Shown one piece after another: positions 22,931-33,042 of a stretch of 64,000 nucleotides of DNA. The first letter of the stretch is position 1. Each line of letters opens with the position of its first letter. Source of the stretch: Roridomyces roridus. Its lineage: Eukaryota; Basidiomycota; Agaricomycetes; Agaricales; Mycenaceae. The notes beneath the pieces are model-generated. The model did not search any database, was not told the origin of the DNA, and saw only the letters and a program-made list of their open reading frames with translations. Made by a program: the position numbers and the translations under genes. The stretch is taken from assembly GCA_029378245.1 (NCBI GenBank), contig JARKIF010000014.1, positions 1,488,001-1,552,000 of the forward strand, read 5' to 3'.

Positions 22931-23825
22931 ATGAGCTCGCTAGTTCCCTTTTCAGCAGAGGTAATCTCGACTTCAGGCCTCGTGGTATGTTCAAGTGTCC
23001 TCCCAGATATCTCATTGACCCACTTTGCACAGGGTGCGGACGATTTGGCACAGGCAGGAGTCACCTGGACGCATAGTATGCGTTTCATAGCACATGCGCT
23101 CCAAAAGACGTTCCTCACGCTCAAGAGGATGGACACTCCTCCCGACCGTCCCGTCATGATATCGCTGCAGCAAGTTGGGGCTGAGCTCGTGCGCTTGGCA
23201 GATGCAGCGGAGCAGCTGTTCGTGTACGTGTACGACCTCTACAGAGCGAGCCTTTCCATCTCCCTGGGTGCCGAAGCTTTGGCGCTCATCGACTCCTGTT
23301 TTGTCATTATCCGAAATTCAGCCCGAGTGGTTCACTCGGCTTGTCGAGACAACGCGCTACCTTGTGCATTATTCAGCCCCTGGAATCCCTTCCCAACACT
23401 GTACCAGTATCTGCCGAACCCTACGGTCCCACCACAAGTAAAACTGTGGCGAGAATTGGCGTGTTTCATGGACATCTGCGCGGCTCTGGACCGCCTCCTG
23501 CCCGCCATTCTTACACTTCGCTCCGTCGTTCAGCAGGCAGTCGACGACCGGGACGCGCGTTTTATTGCCAATCGGCAGATGATGGAAGCTTTTTTCGACG
23601 AGGCGGTGGGAATAGTAGATTCTGCGTGTGCCACTTTGAGTGTAAACGCACGCGGGCTATGGATTTATGCGTGCGTTCTTGCGTCTCTTTCAACGAGTTC
23701 AGTGTGACGAATTGTCTTTTTCTTCTAGACAAATTCCTGGTGTGCCGGGCGAACCACTACACGATGACAAAGACCCGCGCAGTCTCATCCCTCCGCCAAA
23801 TACCAGGTCGGCCCATTATGGATGA
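22931..23825 (+). CDS. Family A helical protein (copy A1)
   Basis: Unrecognised protein of 262 residues. Exon 1 (22931-22984) encodes MSSLVPFSAEVISTSGLV. Exon 2 (23033-23670) encodes an almost wholly helical stretch: DDLAQAG, SLQQVGAELVRLADAAEQLF, DLYRASL, ARVVHSACRDNALPCALFS, ALDRLLPAI, LRSVVQQAVD. Exon 3 (23729-23825) gives the tail QIPGVPGEPLHDD-KDPRSL. Splice sites are GTATGT...CACAG and GTGCGT...TTCTAG, and are shared by the other copies. There is no signal peptide or membrane segment. Copies A2 (34814), A3 (41143), truncated A4 (55915) and edge copy A5 (63784) align along the whole length, so it is a real expanded family. Function unknown. Confidence 0.75.
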
Positions 23826-24042
23826 AGTGAGGAATTTGGACTCAATGATGTGACGACTCTGATGGATTTTTTCTAGTCAAGGTCCCAGGGAGGATGAATC
23901 ATTTATTCTTCCGTATCGTAGACCTACGCAGAGTCTACTAGAGTAGCTCGTGGAACACGGTCGTTTTGCAGTCTTCCGCCAGAGGCACAGCGATCACTTC
24001 AAGTTCTGATCGATTCAGCCCCTAAACTCAGATTAAACAACC

Positions 24043-24160
24043 ATGAGCTCGCTAGTACCCTTTTCTGCCGAGGGAATCTCGACTTCTGGCCTCGTGGTAT
24101 GTTCAATTATCCTCCCAGATATCTCATTGACCCATTTTGCACAGGGTGAGGACAATTTTC
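24043..24160 (+). pseudogene. Truncated family A copy (exon 1 and start of exon 2)
   Basis: An intact exon 1 (MSSLVPFSAEGISTSGLV), its intron and the first bases of exon 2 (GGTGAGGACAAT) match A1, including about 200 bp of upstream DNA that also precedes A3 at 41143. After about 24158 the sequence changes abruptly to the leader of the dehalogenase gene. The promoter and start survive, but no protein can be made. Confidence 0.7.
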
Positions 24161-24300
24161 TATACTATTACTATTGATACCTGCTTGCTCGAGCTCGTCA
24201 TCAAATACAGTAAGAGCGTCTGTCACAAAGATATCACCTTCTCACATCGGTCGTCTCTCACACTCAAGTACCCGTCTCGCCCGCCCCCACCCCCATCGTC

Positions 24301-25017
24301 ATGCCGCGTATCAAAGCGATCCTGTTCGACTTCATGGGGACCTGTCTCGACTGGCACAGTAGCATCGTGTCCGCGCTCCCGGCCTCTCTATCGGACGACT
24401 CACGGTCCCGGTTCGCACTCGAGTGGCGGCAGACCTATTTCGACTATAACGCGGCCCGTCTCGCCGCAGGCCAGGCCCCCGAGGACATTGACGTGTCGCA
24501 CCGGCGCACGCTGGACACGCTCCTCGGCACGCCGGAGTGGGCGGCCATCAGGCCGGCGTTCGCAGGCGCGGCGGCCGAGCGGTGCATCGCGGCCTGGCAC
24601 GAGCAGCCGGCGTGGCCGGACGTCGCGATGGCGCTGGCGGCGCTCCGGGGCCGCGGGTACGAGACGTTCGTGCACGCGAACGGGACCGTCCGGCTGCAGC
24701 TCGACCTCGTGCGCTCGTCGGGCCTGCGCGGGCTGTTCGACGCGCTCTTCTCCAGCGAGCTGCTGGGCACGATCAAGCCCGCGCCCGAGAGCTACATGAA
24801 GTGCCTGGGCCTTCTGGGGTACCGGCCGGAGGAGTGCGTTATGGTAGCGGCTCATGCATATGACACGAGGGGGGCGAAGGCGGCTGGGATGAAGACGGTG
24901 TATGTGTATCGATGGACGGACGATATCAGAGAGGACCAGGAGGTGGTGAGAGGGGAGCACGATGTGTACCTGGAGGGCATGGACGGGCTTGTTGAGGCTG
25001 TGGTGGGATTGGAGTAA
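24301..25017 (+). CDS. Haloacid dehalogenase-like hydrolase, type II (copy 1)
   Basis: Intronless gene of 238 residues in the HAD superfamily, closest in layout to L-2-haloacid dehalogenases. Motif I is LFDFMGTCLDW (nucleophile Asp), motif II is VHANGTVRLQL, motif III is GTIKPAPESY (Lys), and motif IV is VMVAAHAYDTRGAK. A cap domain lies between motifs I and II. The gene is clearly GC-richer than its surroundings and lacks introns in an intron-rich genome, so it may be a retrocopy or an acquired gene (inference). Copy 2 at 40055 is nearly identical. The natural substrate is unknown; 2-haloacid hydrolysis is typical of the family but not provable here. Confidence 0.9.
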   Translation: MPRIKAILFDFMGTCLDWHSSIVSALPASLSDDSRSRFALEWRQTYFDYNAARLAAGQAPEDIDVSHRRTLDTLLGTPEWAAIRPAFAGAAAERCIAAWHEQPAWPDVAMALAALRGRGYETFVHANGTVRLQLDLVRSSGLRGLFDALFSSELLGTIKPAPESYMKCLGLLGYRPEECVMVAAHAYDTRGAKAAGMKTVYVYRWTDDIREDQEVVRGEHDVYLEGMDGLVEAVVGLE

Positions 25018-25617
25018 ACAATGTAAACATGGAAGAACCTGGGTGCATTGGGAAATTTGGCAACGTAGTCGGAAATAGTCGGCTGGTCGGGTCACTCACT
25101 ATCTGAAGACTTGGGCAGACATGTTGTAATTCATATAATCCTATACCTATTGCGTCTCGTCCAAGTCCGGCTTGAGATCGAGTTGTAGATCTTAGCGAAA
25201 CATAGTTCACTGCCCAACGATGTTGTTTAACTTGTGTTTAACAGGTTAATAGAACTCAAGAGTGCGGGCAGTGGGCACTGCAGAAAAAATTACCAGAGAG
25301 AGGATTGGAGCGTGCGCCCGGTCCTCGGAAGAAATATCTCTAGTCGCTGTACTTACTAAGTTACTTGCATGATCGTGGAACCCGGGCAGACAAAATCAGA
25401 ATCGTGTTGCCACCTTGATGCCGTCGGCGATCAAAATTCCTTTCTTCGTCCGTCCATCTCAAGGTTCCACCAGACATCGCGAGCAGCCCAGCCAAAGTCG
25501 CTGCATTTTTCCTGGACATCCGCCCGCGCGTCTCAAGCCGAAACTGAAGCAGTTGTGCGTTGTGATCAGCAAACCTTCCCGTTCGTCTCTGCCTTTTTGA
25601 TTGGTGTCACAAGTTGA
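25018..25617. other. 600 bp without a supported gene
   Basis: 3' flank of the dehalogenase gene and upstream DNA of the F-box protein gene. The first bases resemble the flank of dehalogenase copy 2. No open frame of note is seen. Confidence 0.4.
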
Positions 25618-26436
25618 ATGATTCCGCAGATGAGTTCGATTTGCTCTGAGTGCGGGGAGACCAAGATCTCGAGGAGAGAGCCTAGCGACGCCATTACCGC
25701 CACGCCCGAGACCCTAGCGCAGTATCAGCGGCTTTCAACCTCGAACGACCCTCCAGGAACTGCAGAACGCGCTTTTCTGCAGGCTGTCGCGTCCAAAACC
25801 ACCGTCCGTTTGACGTGTCTCGGTGAAGAGATACTGCGACTCAAGGATCGGCTTGGCCAATTGCAAGCCGAGCGAGTGCAGTTGACGGAATATCACTCAC
25901 ACAATGTGGCGATCCTCTCCCCGCTGCGACGAATGCCTCATGAAGTCCTGGCCGAGATATTTCTCCGGACTTTACAGCCAGAAGTTGCCAGGAACTTCAA
26001 CATGAAGCGAAGCCCATGGGTTCTCGGACGGGTTAACCGCTGCTGGAGAGCAGTTTCTCTGTCGACTCCATCATTATGGTCCACAGTATGCGCTGATTAC
26101 GAGAGGGAGCCTCCGATACTCGAAATGATCCAGGCCCAGGTCGAGCGTGCCAGTTCCAGGATGCTCAAGATCCACTTTCGCGGATGCGAGGCCGGTGGCT
26201 CCGAGTCGGACTTGGACTCGGACTCGGATTCTGGCGGTCAATTGGAATTGTTCAAGACCCTTTCCAAGCACTCCGAGCGCTGGGAAGAGCTCTGGATCCA
26301 GTTGACTCCTACGTTAGCTCCTCGACTGGATGCGCTCGGGAGAGGCGGGTTGGATGTTCAAGTCCGTGGAGGGAGTGATTCGAGGAGGGAGATTGGACCG
26401 GGATTCTTCGAGACTACATGGGTCTGGAAACACTAA
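25618..26436 (+). CDS. F-box-like protein, C-terminally truncated
   Basis: 272 residues. A short Cys motif (CSECGETK) and a coiled-coil-like segment (LGEEILRLKDRLGQLQAERVQ) precede an F-box-type motif, ILSPLRRMPHEVLAEIFLR, then RVNRCWRAVSLSTPSLWS. This is the usual N-terminal plan of large agaricomycete F-box families, which act as substrate receptors of SCF ubiquitin ligases. Family members normally have a leucine-rich-type C-terminal half of 250 or more residues. Here the frame ends soon after WEELWIQL, and the next 370 bp give only scraps. It is probably a truncated copy. The ATG at 25618 follows an in-frame stop; the next Met (25630) is also possible. Confidence 0.65.
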   Translation: MIPQMSSICSECGETKISRREPSDAITATPETLAQYQRLSTSNDPPGTAERAFLQAVASKTTVRLTCLGEEILRLKDRLGQLQAERVQLTEYHSHNVAILSPLRRMPHEVLAEIFLRTLQPEVARNFNMKRSPWVLGRVNRCWRAVSLSTPSLWSTVCADYEREPPILEMIQAQVERASSRMLKIHFRGCEAGGSESDLDSDSDSGGQLELFKTLSKHSERWEELWIQLTPTLAPRLDALGRGGLDVQVRGGSDSRREIGPGFFETTWVWKH

Positions 26437-26805
26437 ATAAGTCTGTCGAGGAGGCGAGTCCGCTTCATTTATTTGACCTCTCAATCCAACAAATCTTTGA
26501 TTTACAGTTTGCGCACTCCAACCTGGTACAACCGGGATCAAATCTGTACTATTCGAAATGTTGACGAACATCTTGCCACCCTGTGTACCATGTCGACAAA
26601 TTTTGCAAGCTGGCCAATGCGCACCGAGTGTGTGATGGAGACTTGCTTGATTTCCTCCAAGAGTATTGCTCAGTTGGGAATTGATGTTATCCTGAGCTTC
26701 TTTGATTTCGGGCAATCCTGAAGAGCCAGGGAGCTGATGGGCAGCGATTGGGACGCACCTCTCCATTTGTTCTCTACACAAAATGTACACTGTTCTTGAT
26801 CTTAC
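26437..26805. other. Decayed 3' part of F-box gene and transposon flank
   Basis: Short open frames in changing phase follow the truncated F-box gene. The last 25 bp match the left side of the empty site at 22050. No gene is seen. Confidence 0.4.
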
Positions 26806-26807
26806 TA

Positions 26808-26844
26808 TGGTGCAGTTCATCAAATCACCACCACTTTTGTATAA
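26808..26844 (+). repeat. Left terminal inverted repeat of the Tc1/mariner-like element
   Basis: 37 bp, matching the complement of 30111-30147 at 36 positions. It begins TGGTGCAGTT and ends TTTTGTATAA. Confidence 0.9.
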
Positions 26845-27060
26845 AGCTTTCCCACCCTCGACCTGTTATGCTACGGACTATTCCTTTAGCCAAAATGCAT
26901 GTATTTAGTACCTAAACAAAACCTCTAAACCGATTCCCCAAATTCTCAAAATTGAAAAAGTGAGGGTCGGTGATTTTGCCGGTGGCTGTGCTAGATTACG
27001 TGTATGCCCACAGAAAATCCCCCAAAAATCGCCAAAAATTCCGAAAAAAAATACAGAGGT

Positions 27061-30000
27061 TTAAGCATCCATAGCTGACGCTACACGCTCAGTAATTCGA
27101 CGGTGAGACTTGTATTTACGCGACGAAAACTCCTTCACCCGCCGTTGAGCCTCATTTGCGGCCAATCCCGACTTGTATGCGTCAATAAATCGCCACGCGC
27201 GGTGTTCCCATTTGCGAATGAGCTCGACAGAAACAGAGGCCATCGCTTTTGGCATGTTCTCCTTGAGAGTCTTGAAGGTATAATCACAATTTTCGCGAAG
27301 GTATCGTTTGACCGCGCCCCAGAAGTATTCGATAAAGTTGATCTCGCAATGATACTTCGGAAGGAAGATGCAGATGTGACCTGAAAAGTATTCAGCATTG
27401 AAATAAACAAAAACAGACCACGACTGACCAGCTTTCTCCATCACTTCTTCCACGAGCGACTTCTGTGACTTGAAATCTGGCTGATTTTCCAAAATTCTTC
27501 GAGCACAGCAATCAGTGGCGCCGTCCTCGCAGCCGCGTGCACACTTCATGAGCAACCCACGGCGCAAAAGGCCCCGCTCTTTCAAAACCTGCTGCATACC
27601 TTTGGGCTTCCCACGCAACTCGACTTGAGCATGATTCGCTGCAAAGATCATGGGCTGAGCCACACGCTCTCCGTCCGAATCTGTATACCAGCCAACTCGC
27701 ATAATCGGCTGCGCGCCACCAGCTCGAAAATTCATCTCCGAGGCGCGAAGAGCATCCCCGGGCCATGCTGCGTGGCCTTGTGAATGGTCAATCCATAAAA
27801 CGGCCACTGCGCCTGGGTGCCGACGTTCGAAGGCGGGAATGAACTTTTTTTGAAGCTGAAACGGTTGATGAGCATCCAATAAATACATTGAAAACGAAAT
27901 CATACCTGTTCGACAAAGAGGTGTCCGTTCCAAAAACCCTCGTGGTTCTTTCCGTAATCGAGTCCTTGCCCAGCCTCGGGCATATGACCATCAACGACAT
28001 TGAGGAACTCGCTGCGATGGTGACCCTGCCCGACTCCCTTCTTCAGTAACGGCTGCTCTCCCTTATACACCCAGCTTGCTTTCTTTCTGTCATGGGCCTG
28101 CGCCACCATCTCATCCTGAACACACAGGATATGCTCCCGTCCCTCCGGTTGAATAAGTGCCAAGACATTCCCGACCTCCGAACGAGTGAGGAGCGGTCGA
28201 AGCTTTTCCATCGCGGGTATAAACCGTTCCATTCGGTCCCGGACGACGTCGGGACGCTCGTGTCCATCATAATACACGGCCTTCTTGTGTTGTGTATACG
28301 TGAATCCCTCGCGAATGAGGACGCGGCGCATGGTGGATAATGAAAAGCCCTTGCCCGTCTTTTTGAGCTGCAGGCGAGGGAGCAGTGTTGTCTCCACATA
28401 TTCGCGAAGGCCGGTCGGCATTTCCTTGGTGGTGATATGCTCGGCGTACTCGCGCGCTGTCTTCGGATCGAGCTCGTTGTTGACCAGTTGTTTCAGCTTT
28501 CCCGGATCGATGGACCATTTATTGGAACGTAAATATGAGCGTACAGCGGCGGAGACTGCAGGGTCATCGAAAATAGAATGTACTTTGGAGTGCTGGCTGC
28601 GTCGTGAGTCCGGCATCTCGCGATCGCGAACCCATCTCTGGGTCCACGCTCGAACAAGACGCGAGCCCCACTCCATGGCAAACCCATGCGCCAATGCCGC
28701 GGTTCTCGACGCACTCATCATCCCCACCTTCCCCTCCCCCAACATAAGCCGAAGCGTGGACTCAATGGCACGCAGGCGGCTCGAAAGAAGCCCGTTGTGA
28801 CCGCCGTCAAGCTCCAGAACTTGCTTCTGGGACTTGAGAATGCGCTGGAGGTCTTTGTAGGCGGCCTGACGGGCTGCTTTTGCTGTTTCCTGCTGCCTGG
28901 AGCGGGTGACCAGAACGGGTTCGTCGAGACGACGCCGCTTGCGGGGAGGAGGAGAGGTGGAATCAGATGAGGTGGACATGATTGTTTCAAAGACAGCGGG
29001 AAGGGTGGAGGACGAAGGGGTGGGGCTGGAAGGTGTGAACGCCAGCTCGTCGTCATACCAATCGTCGGCGTCGTTTTCATTGTCAATGTCGAAAAGGTCC
29101 TCTGCGTCCTCCTCGACATCCGAGACATAACCGTCGAATAGATCTTCGGATGGGGTGGGACCCACGTCAGCAGCAGGGGAAGCCGGTGGTGTATCGTATG
29201 CAAGGCCGAGTACCGCAGAGGAATCCACGCTTGGACCGGGAGTCAACGGCGCCGCGGGTGCTGCAGGGGGTGGTGGGGGCTTGGGTTGCAATGGGAAATA
29301 TGAGGTGAATAAAGTGGCTGAGGCCCTGAAGTACTGCAAGTCAGTGTCGTTTCAAATTGCAAGCATAAGCACACACGATTTCCGTGTCTCCGCATCGCGC
29401 GCGTCCTTCTCCCGCTTCAGCTTCTTGTGGTGCCGCACAGTCCGGTCTGAGCTGCCGTTGTACCCCCCCAGACACGTCTGCTCTGGCCCGTTGCGCCATG
29501 TTTTTGAAGACATGCGATTGCTGGAGATCTCGGCGTACGGCGTCAGCTTTGCAACGAGCTCCTTCTCGTGCAGCACCATCCTCGCCAAACTCTCCACTAG
29601 ATCATCCCCAACCAGCTCCTCCACGTCGTCATCCGACCCCGTATCGTCCTCTGTGATCCACCCCTCCAAATCCCCTGCCTCATCCAAAACCTCCCGCTCA
29701 TTTGCTCCATCCTCCAGCAACTCCGGCTCGGGGTCGTAAGCGTCGTCGTCGGCGTGTGTGAGGAGGGTTTCGGCGACTGGGACTCGCGGCGGTGACAGCA
29801 GAGGAGGAGCTGGAATGGCCGAGTCGGCCGCGTCCGAGTCAGAGTCACTGCTGATTTCGATGTAGTCGGGCTGGGATGTGCTGGTAGCTGTGTCTGCCGC
29901 ACGACGGGCGGCGAGGCCAGCCCTCGCCCGGGCAGCTGATTTCTTTTTCGGTCGGGGCGCCAGATGGTATGCAGACGATGACGAGATGACGAGAAAAAAG

Positions 30001-30107
30001 ATGTTTCTGCTCCCGCATTCTTCTATTGTTCTCAAGACGCCGTCCGGCCTTATCCGAGCAAAATGATTTTTTTGGATCCGATTTTGCCGCTTACATAATA
30101 TTCCCAC
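27061..30107 (-). CDS. DDE transposase of the Tc1/mariner-like element
   Basis: Large transposase in four exons. The N-terminal part is acidic and low-complexity (SDSDSDAADSA, DDVEELVGDDL). The middle has KVHSIFDDPAVSAAVRSYLR and FSLSTMRRVLIREGF, a helix-turn-helix-like region. The catalytic DDE core has D in CVQDEMVAQAHD, D in VLWIDHSQGH and E in CEINFIEYFWGAVK. The last two residues of the core resemble the Tc1 pattern (N-P-I-E-x-x-W). Introns are GTATGA...TTTCAG after FVEQ (about 27905-27857) and GTCAGT...TTTCAG after VMEKAG. No frameshift is visible, so the element may be active. The start is uncertain: 30107 is the first ATG, three bases inside the right inverted repeat. Confidence 0.85.
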
Positions 30108-30110
30108 GCC

Positions 30111-30147
30111 TTATACAAAAGTGGTGGTGATTTGATGGACTGCACCA
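30111..30147 (-). repeat. Right terminal inverted repeat of the Tc1/mariner-like element
   Basis: 37 bp partner of the left repeat. It is followed by the target TA and then by the leader of the F-box gene at 30228. Confidence 0.9.
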
Positions 30148-30227
30148 TAGTTCTTTGCAATTTTTTATTACGTGACATTGACACGTCAACAAGGGACGCT
30201 CAGGTATCACATGACCGTCTGCTCCTT

Positions 30228-31232
30228 ATGATGGACATCCTCGGCCTGCCCGTCGACATCGTGTCTGAAATCTTCTTCCACTATCTTCCCGAGTATCCCC
30301 TCTGCCCGCCAACCTCAGGATTCGGTTCACCAACGCTACTCAGCCACGTCTGTCGTCGATGGCGAGACATTACTCTAGACACGCCAACACTCTGGCGGGC
30401 GATCCTGGTTCGCCCAAATGTCGCAGAACCCGCAGCTGTACCAGGCTTTCTGGACCGGCTCGAGACGTGGTTCCGGCGCTCGTCCTCGTGTCTCTTGTCC
30501 ATACACTTGCGGTACTGGAACTCCATGGACTCTGGGCCGTTTGCTGTCATATTCGAGACGTTGGTAGCCCAGAGGCATCGTTGGGAGCACCTCGATCTGT
30601 GGCTCTATACCCAGGATTTTGGTCTCATCCACGCCGTTGGCAGTGACACAGAGATGCCTGCACTCCGTCGCGTCCGCTACGCCTCACCCCTGCGAGACCC
30701 ATTCCACACCTCTTGGCACCGTCCCCCGTGCTTGGTGTTTTCCAAAGCACCGCAACTACGCCAGCTCGAGCTCACAGAGCGGTGGCCACAATGCAAACTC
30801 GCGTTTCCTTGGGCGCAGTTGACCCGATTCATCTGGCTTGCAAACGTATCCTCGCCCGCCGTGTGCGATATGCTGAGGAAAATGAGGAATCTTGTGCATT
30901 GTCAAGTCCGGCTCGCCTCCCGGGAGGAGGATACCCTCCAACCTCTGCATCTGGCGTATCTGGAGACATTGGTGGTGGGAGATGGAGGGACGAACGGGAG
31001 GGTGTTCTTGGATGCGTTGACGCTCCCTGCGTTGCGTAAACTTGATATCCATGGGTGCGCGCCGCCCGCAGACCCGGATTGGCACCATTTCAAGGCGGTG
31101 GAGGCCCTTGTGGGGAGGTCCAAGTGTCGGCTCGAGGAGCTTTCGGTTGTGGATTACAAGGGAGCGGAGGTAGTAAGGGACAGATATCTGAGTAGATTCC
31201 CGACTATCGTGAATCTCATTATATCGCCCTGA
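30228..31232 (+). CDS. F-box protein (copy F1)
   Basis: Intronless, 334 residues. It begins MMDILGLPVDIVSEIFFHYL, then LLSHVCRRWRDITLDTPTLW, a typical agaricomycete F-box. A leucine-rich, solenoid-like C-terminal region follows (PQLRQLELTERW, ALTLPALRKLDIHGC, RCRLEELSVVD-like), ending NLIISP. Predicted substrate receptor of an SCF ubiquitin ligase (family knowledge). The frame is open upstream to 30132, inside the transposon repeat, but the ATGs at 30228/30231 match the start of copy F2. A family A relic follows 69 bp after the stop. A second copy of this same gene is split at 56653-60240. Confidence 0.82.
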   Translation: MMDILGLPVDIVSEIFFHYLPEYPLCPPTSGFGSPTLLSHVCRRWRDITLDTPTLWRAILVRPNVAEPAAVPGFLDRLETWFRRSSSCLLSIHLRYWNSMDSGPFAVIFETLVAQRHRWEHLDLWLYTQDFGLIHAVGSDTEMPALRRVRYASPLRDPFHTSWHRPPCLVFSKAPQLRQLELTERWPQCKLAFPWAQLTRFIWLANVSSPAVCDMLRKMRNLVHCQVRLASREEDTLQPLHLAYLETLVVGDGGTNGRVFLDALTLPALRKLDIHGCAPPADPDWHHFKAVEALVGRSKCRLEELSVVDYKGAEVVRDRYLSRFPTIVNLIISP

Positions 31233-31300
31233 GTTGAGTTCGCGCCCCTATTGGACTATTCAGAAGAGGAGGATTCGGCATCGGTCTCACTCAAACCACC

Positions 31301-31490
31301 ATAACATCTCTGGTACAGAATGGGGTTCCTCAGTCCAAAGAGGGAATCTCGACTTCTTCTCACCTCGCCGTGGTAAGTCGCACTTTCTCCTTCCCATGCC
31401 GCCTACCCATCTATGTTACACACAGAATGTGAATGATTTGGCGCAGGCGAGTCAGACCTTGAGTGAAGCCGTAGGCCTCACCGAGAAGGA
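31301..31490 (+). pseudogene. Family A relic downstream of F1 (start codon lost)
   Basis: It matches A4: (M)TSLVQNGVPQSKEGISTSSHLAV, intron GTAAGT...ACACAG, then NVNDLAQASQTLS. The start ATG is changed to ATA (31301), and homology ends at about 31480, where pogo-like transposase sequence begins in frame. Confidence 0.7.
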
Positions 31491-33042
31491 GGCAACGACC
31501 GTTTGGCGCAGGGCCAAGGGCAAAGCCAAGCCTCGTCTCCATGCCCAGTCTCGTCAACAACTCCTCACCCCCATACAAGAGGGCGTTCATTCTGAGTGGA
31601 TCAAGTTCTACAGGAACACTGGCATCCCGCTGTCACAGCAGATGATTCGGGCCAAGGTCCATGCGCTGTGCGGCAAGACTCCAGGCAGTCACTGGGTGGT
31701 CAAATTTCTCCGTTGGCATCCCGATGTGACCCTTGGACGCCCGACAGGCCTGGATCCCCAGCGCGCCTACGACGTCCCCCCACTCAAAGAGGAGATACTA
31801 CAGTCTGACTGCGGGAGACTACAGCGCGCCAGGGCTTTCAATCCAGCCAATGTCAAAGTCCACTTCGAGCTGCTTTCTAAAGAGCTGATTCACGAAGGCC
31901 GTCCTGTTCCGTTGCGCAACATCTACAATATGGACGAGATCGGCATCCAGCGCGGTGGTGGTCGCAAGAACTCGAATGAGCTCTTCTTCTATTCGTCATC
32001 GGACAACACCCGCTACAAGATCAAGAGCGATAATCTCGAGCTCATCACGATCCTTGAGTGCGTGTGTGCCGACGGCACCGCCCCTGTAGCGGGCGCGGGT
32101 ACCCTGTTTTGTGAGGCTTGGTTTGACGTGGAATGGGAGGGAGATGGGGAGATTGTGTGCGTCCTCATAACATCTTTGTGAATGAAGCCCAGCTGATTTG
32201 TTCGCTACAGGATTGCCAACACCCCGAACGGTTGGACCAACGCCGACCTCTACCATTCTTGGCTCACCAAGGGCTTCATTCCCGCGGCCCAGGCGCATGG
32301 CAACTCCAACTTTCCCATCTTCTTGATGCAGGGCGGGCACACGTCCCACACCGGTGTCAACTCCGTCGATGCAGCCATTGAAAACAACATCAAAATTGAC
32401 CAGATGGGCTCTCACCAAACGCATCAGCTGCAGCCGTGTGATGTGGGAGGCTTTGGTCCGGCCAAGATTCTCTATCGCAAACGGTGCGATGATATCGTGA
32501 TCCTGACGGGCGGCCCGATGGACATTGGCGACGTTGTTAAAGAGTGGGTCGCGATCCGCACGCAGGCATTTACCCCGGCAACGATCAAACGGGCCGGGCA
32601 TCAACGTTGACGCGAGCGGGCTCTATCAGGCTCTATCCTCGGCTCACACCCGAGATCTTCACCGCAGCCGACTACGCGCCCAGCATCTCGACGTCCACAA
32701 CCCTTCACCTCCCCGTCAGTTATCCGGCCGTGCCATCCCCTGCGCCCGACGAGGAGACCCCGTCCTCATCCTCCGAGTCGCCATCTTCTCCTTCAACCTC
32801 GACTCCGCCCGCATTTACGACACCGTCGCTGTCCTATGACTATCCAGACTCGGATAATGACGAGCCGCCGTCTGGGCGACAACCTCATCAAGTTTGACCT
32901 CGCGGGCTCGGTCAAGATGAAGGCTCAACGAGATGAGGCACGGGCACAGCGAGAGGGTGCAGACGCAAACGCGGTGTTGGCTGGGCTGCATGTCCAATCT
33001 CTGCAGCACCACTTCGTCTCTGCGTCAACCGCCACTAGCTGA
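31475..33042 (+). pseudogene. Decayed pogo/Fot1-like transposase
   Basis: It has the order of pogo-group transposases: a HTH/CENP-B-type DNA-binding region (HSEWIKFYRNTGIPLSQQMIR, HWVVKFLRWHPDV), then the DDE core with the first Asp in IYNMDEIGIQ, NGWTNADLYHSWLTKGF, and the third Asp in HQLQPCDVGGFGPAK. The second Asp, normally in D-G-H-x-S-H, is replaced: FLMQGGHTSHTG. An intron-like gap lies at about 32153-32211. After about 32600 the frame shifts (RAG... then LYPRLTPEIFTAADYAPS), and a coiled C-terminus runs to 33042. The coding frame enters directly from the family A relic. No terminal repeats were found by eye. It is inactive as it stands. Confidence 0.7.

Larger units (their letters stand above)
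26808..30147 (-). mobile_element. Tc1/mariner-like DNA transposon, 3340 bp
   Basis: Bounded by 37 bp terminal inverted repeats that differ at one base (TGGTGCAGT..., ending TTTTGTATAA) and flanked by TA on both sides (26806-26807 and 30148-30149). The transposase gene lies inside on the minus strand. A paralogous empty site at 22050-22090 has both flanks joined at a single TA, which confirms the ends and the TA target duplication expected of the IS630/Tc1/mariner superfamily. Confidence 0.9.

Noticed and set aside
24400..25095. Long minus-strand open frame over the dehalogenase gene (also 40154-40864)
   Set aside because: Antisense shadow of a GC-rich gene; the plus strand carries all HAD motifs.
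30132..30227. Upstream ATG as the true start of F-box F1
   Set aside because: It lies in the transposon inverted repeat; paralog F2 begins at the position equivalent to 30228/30231.
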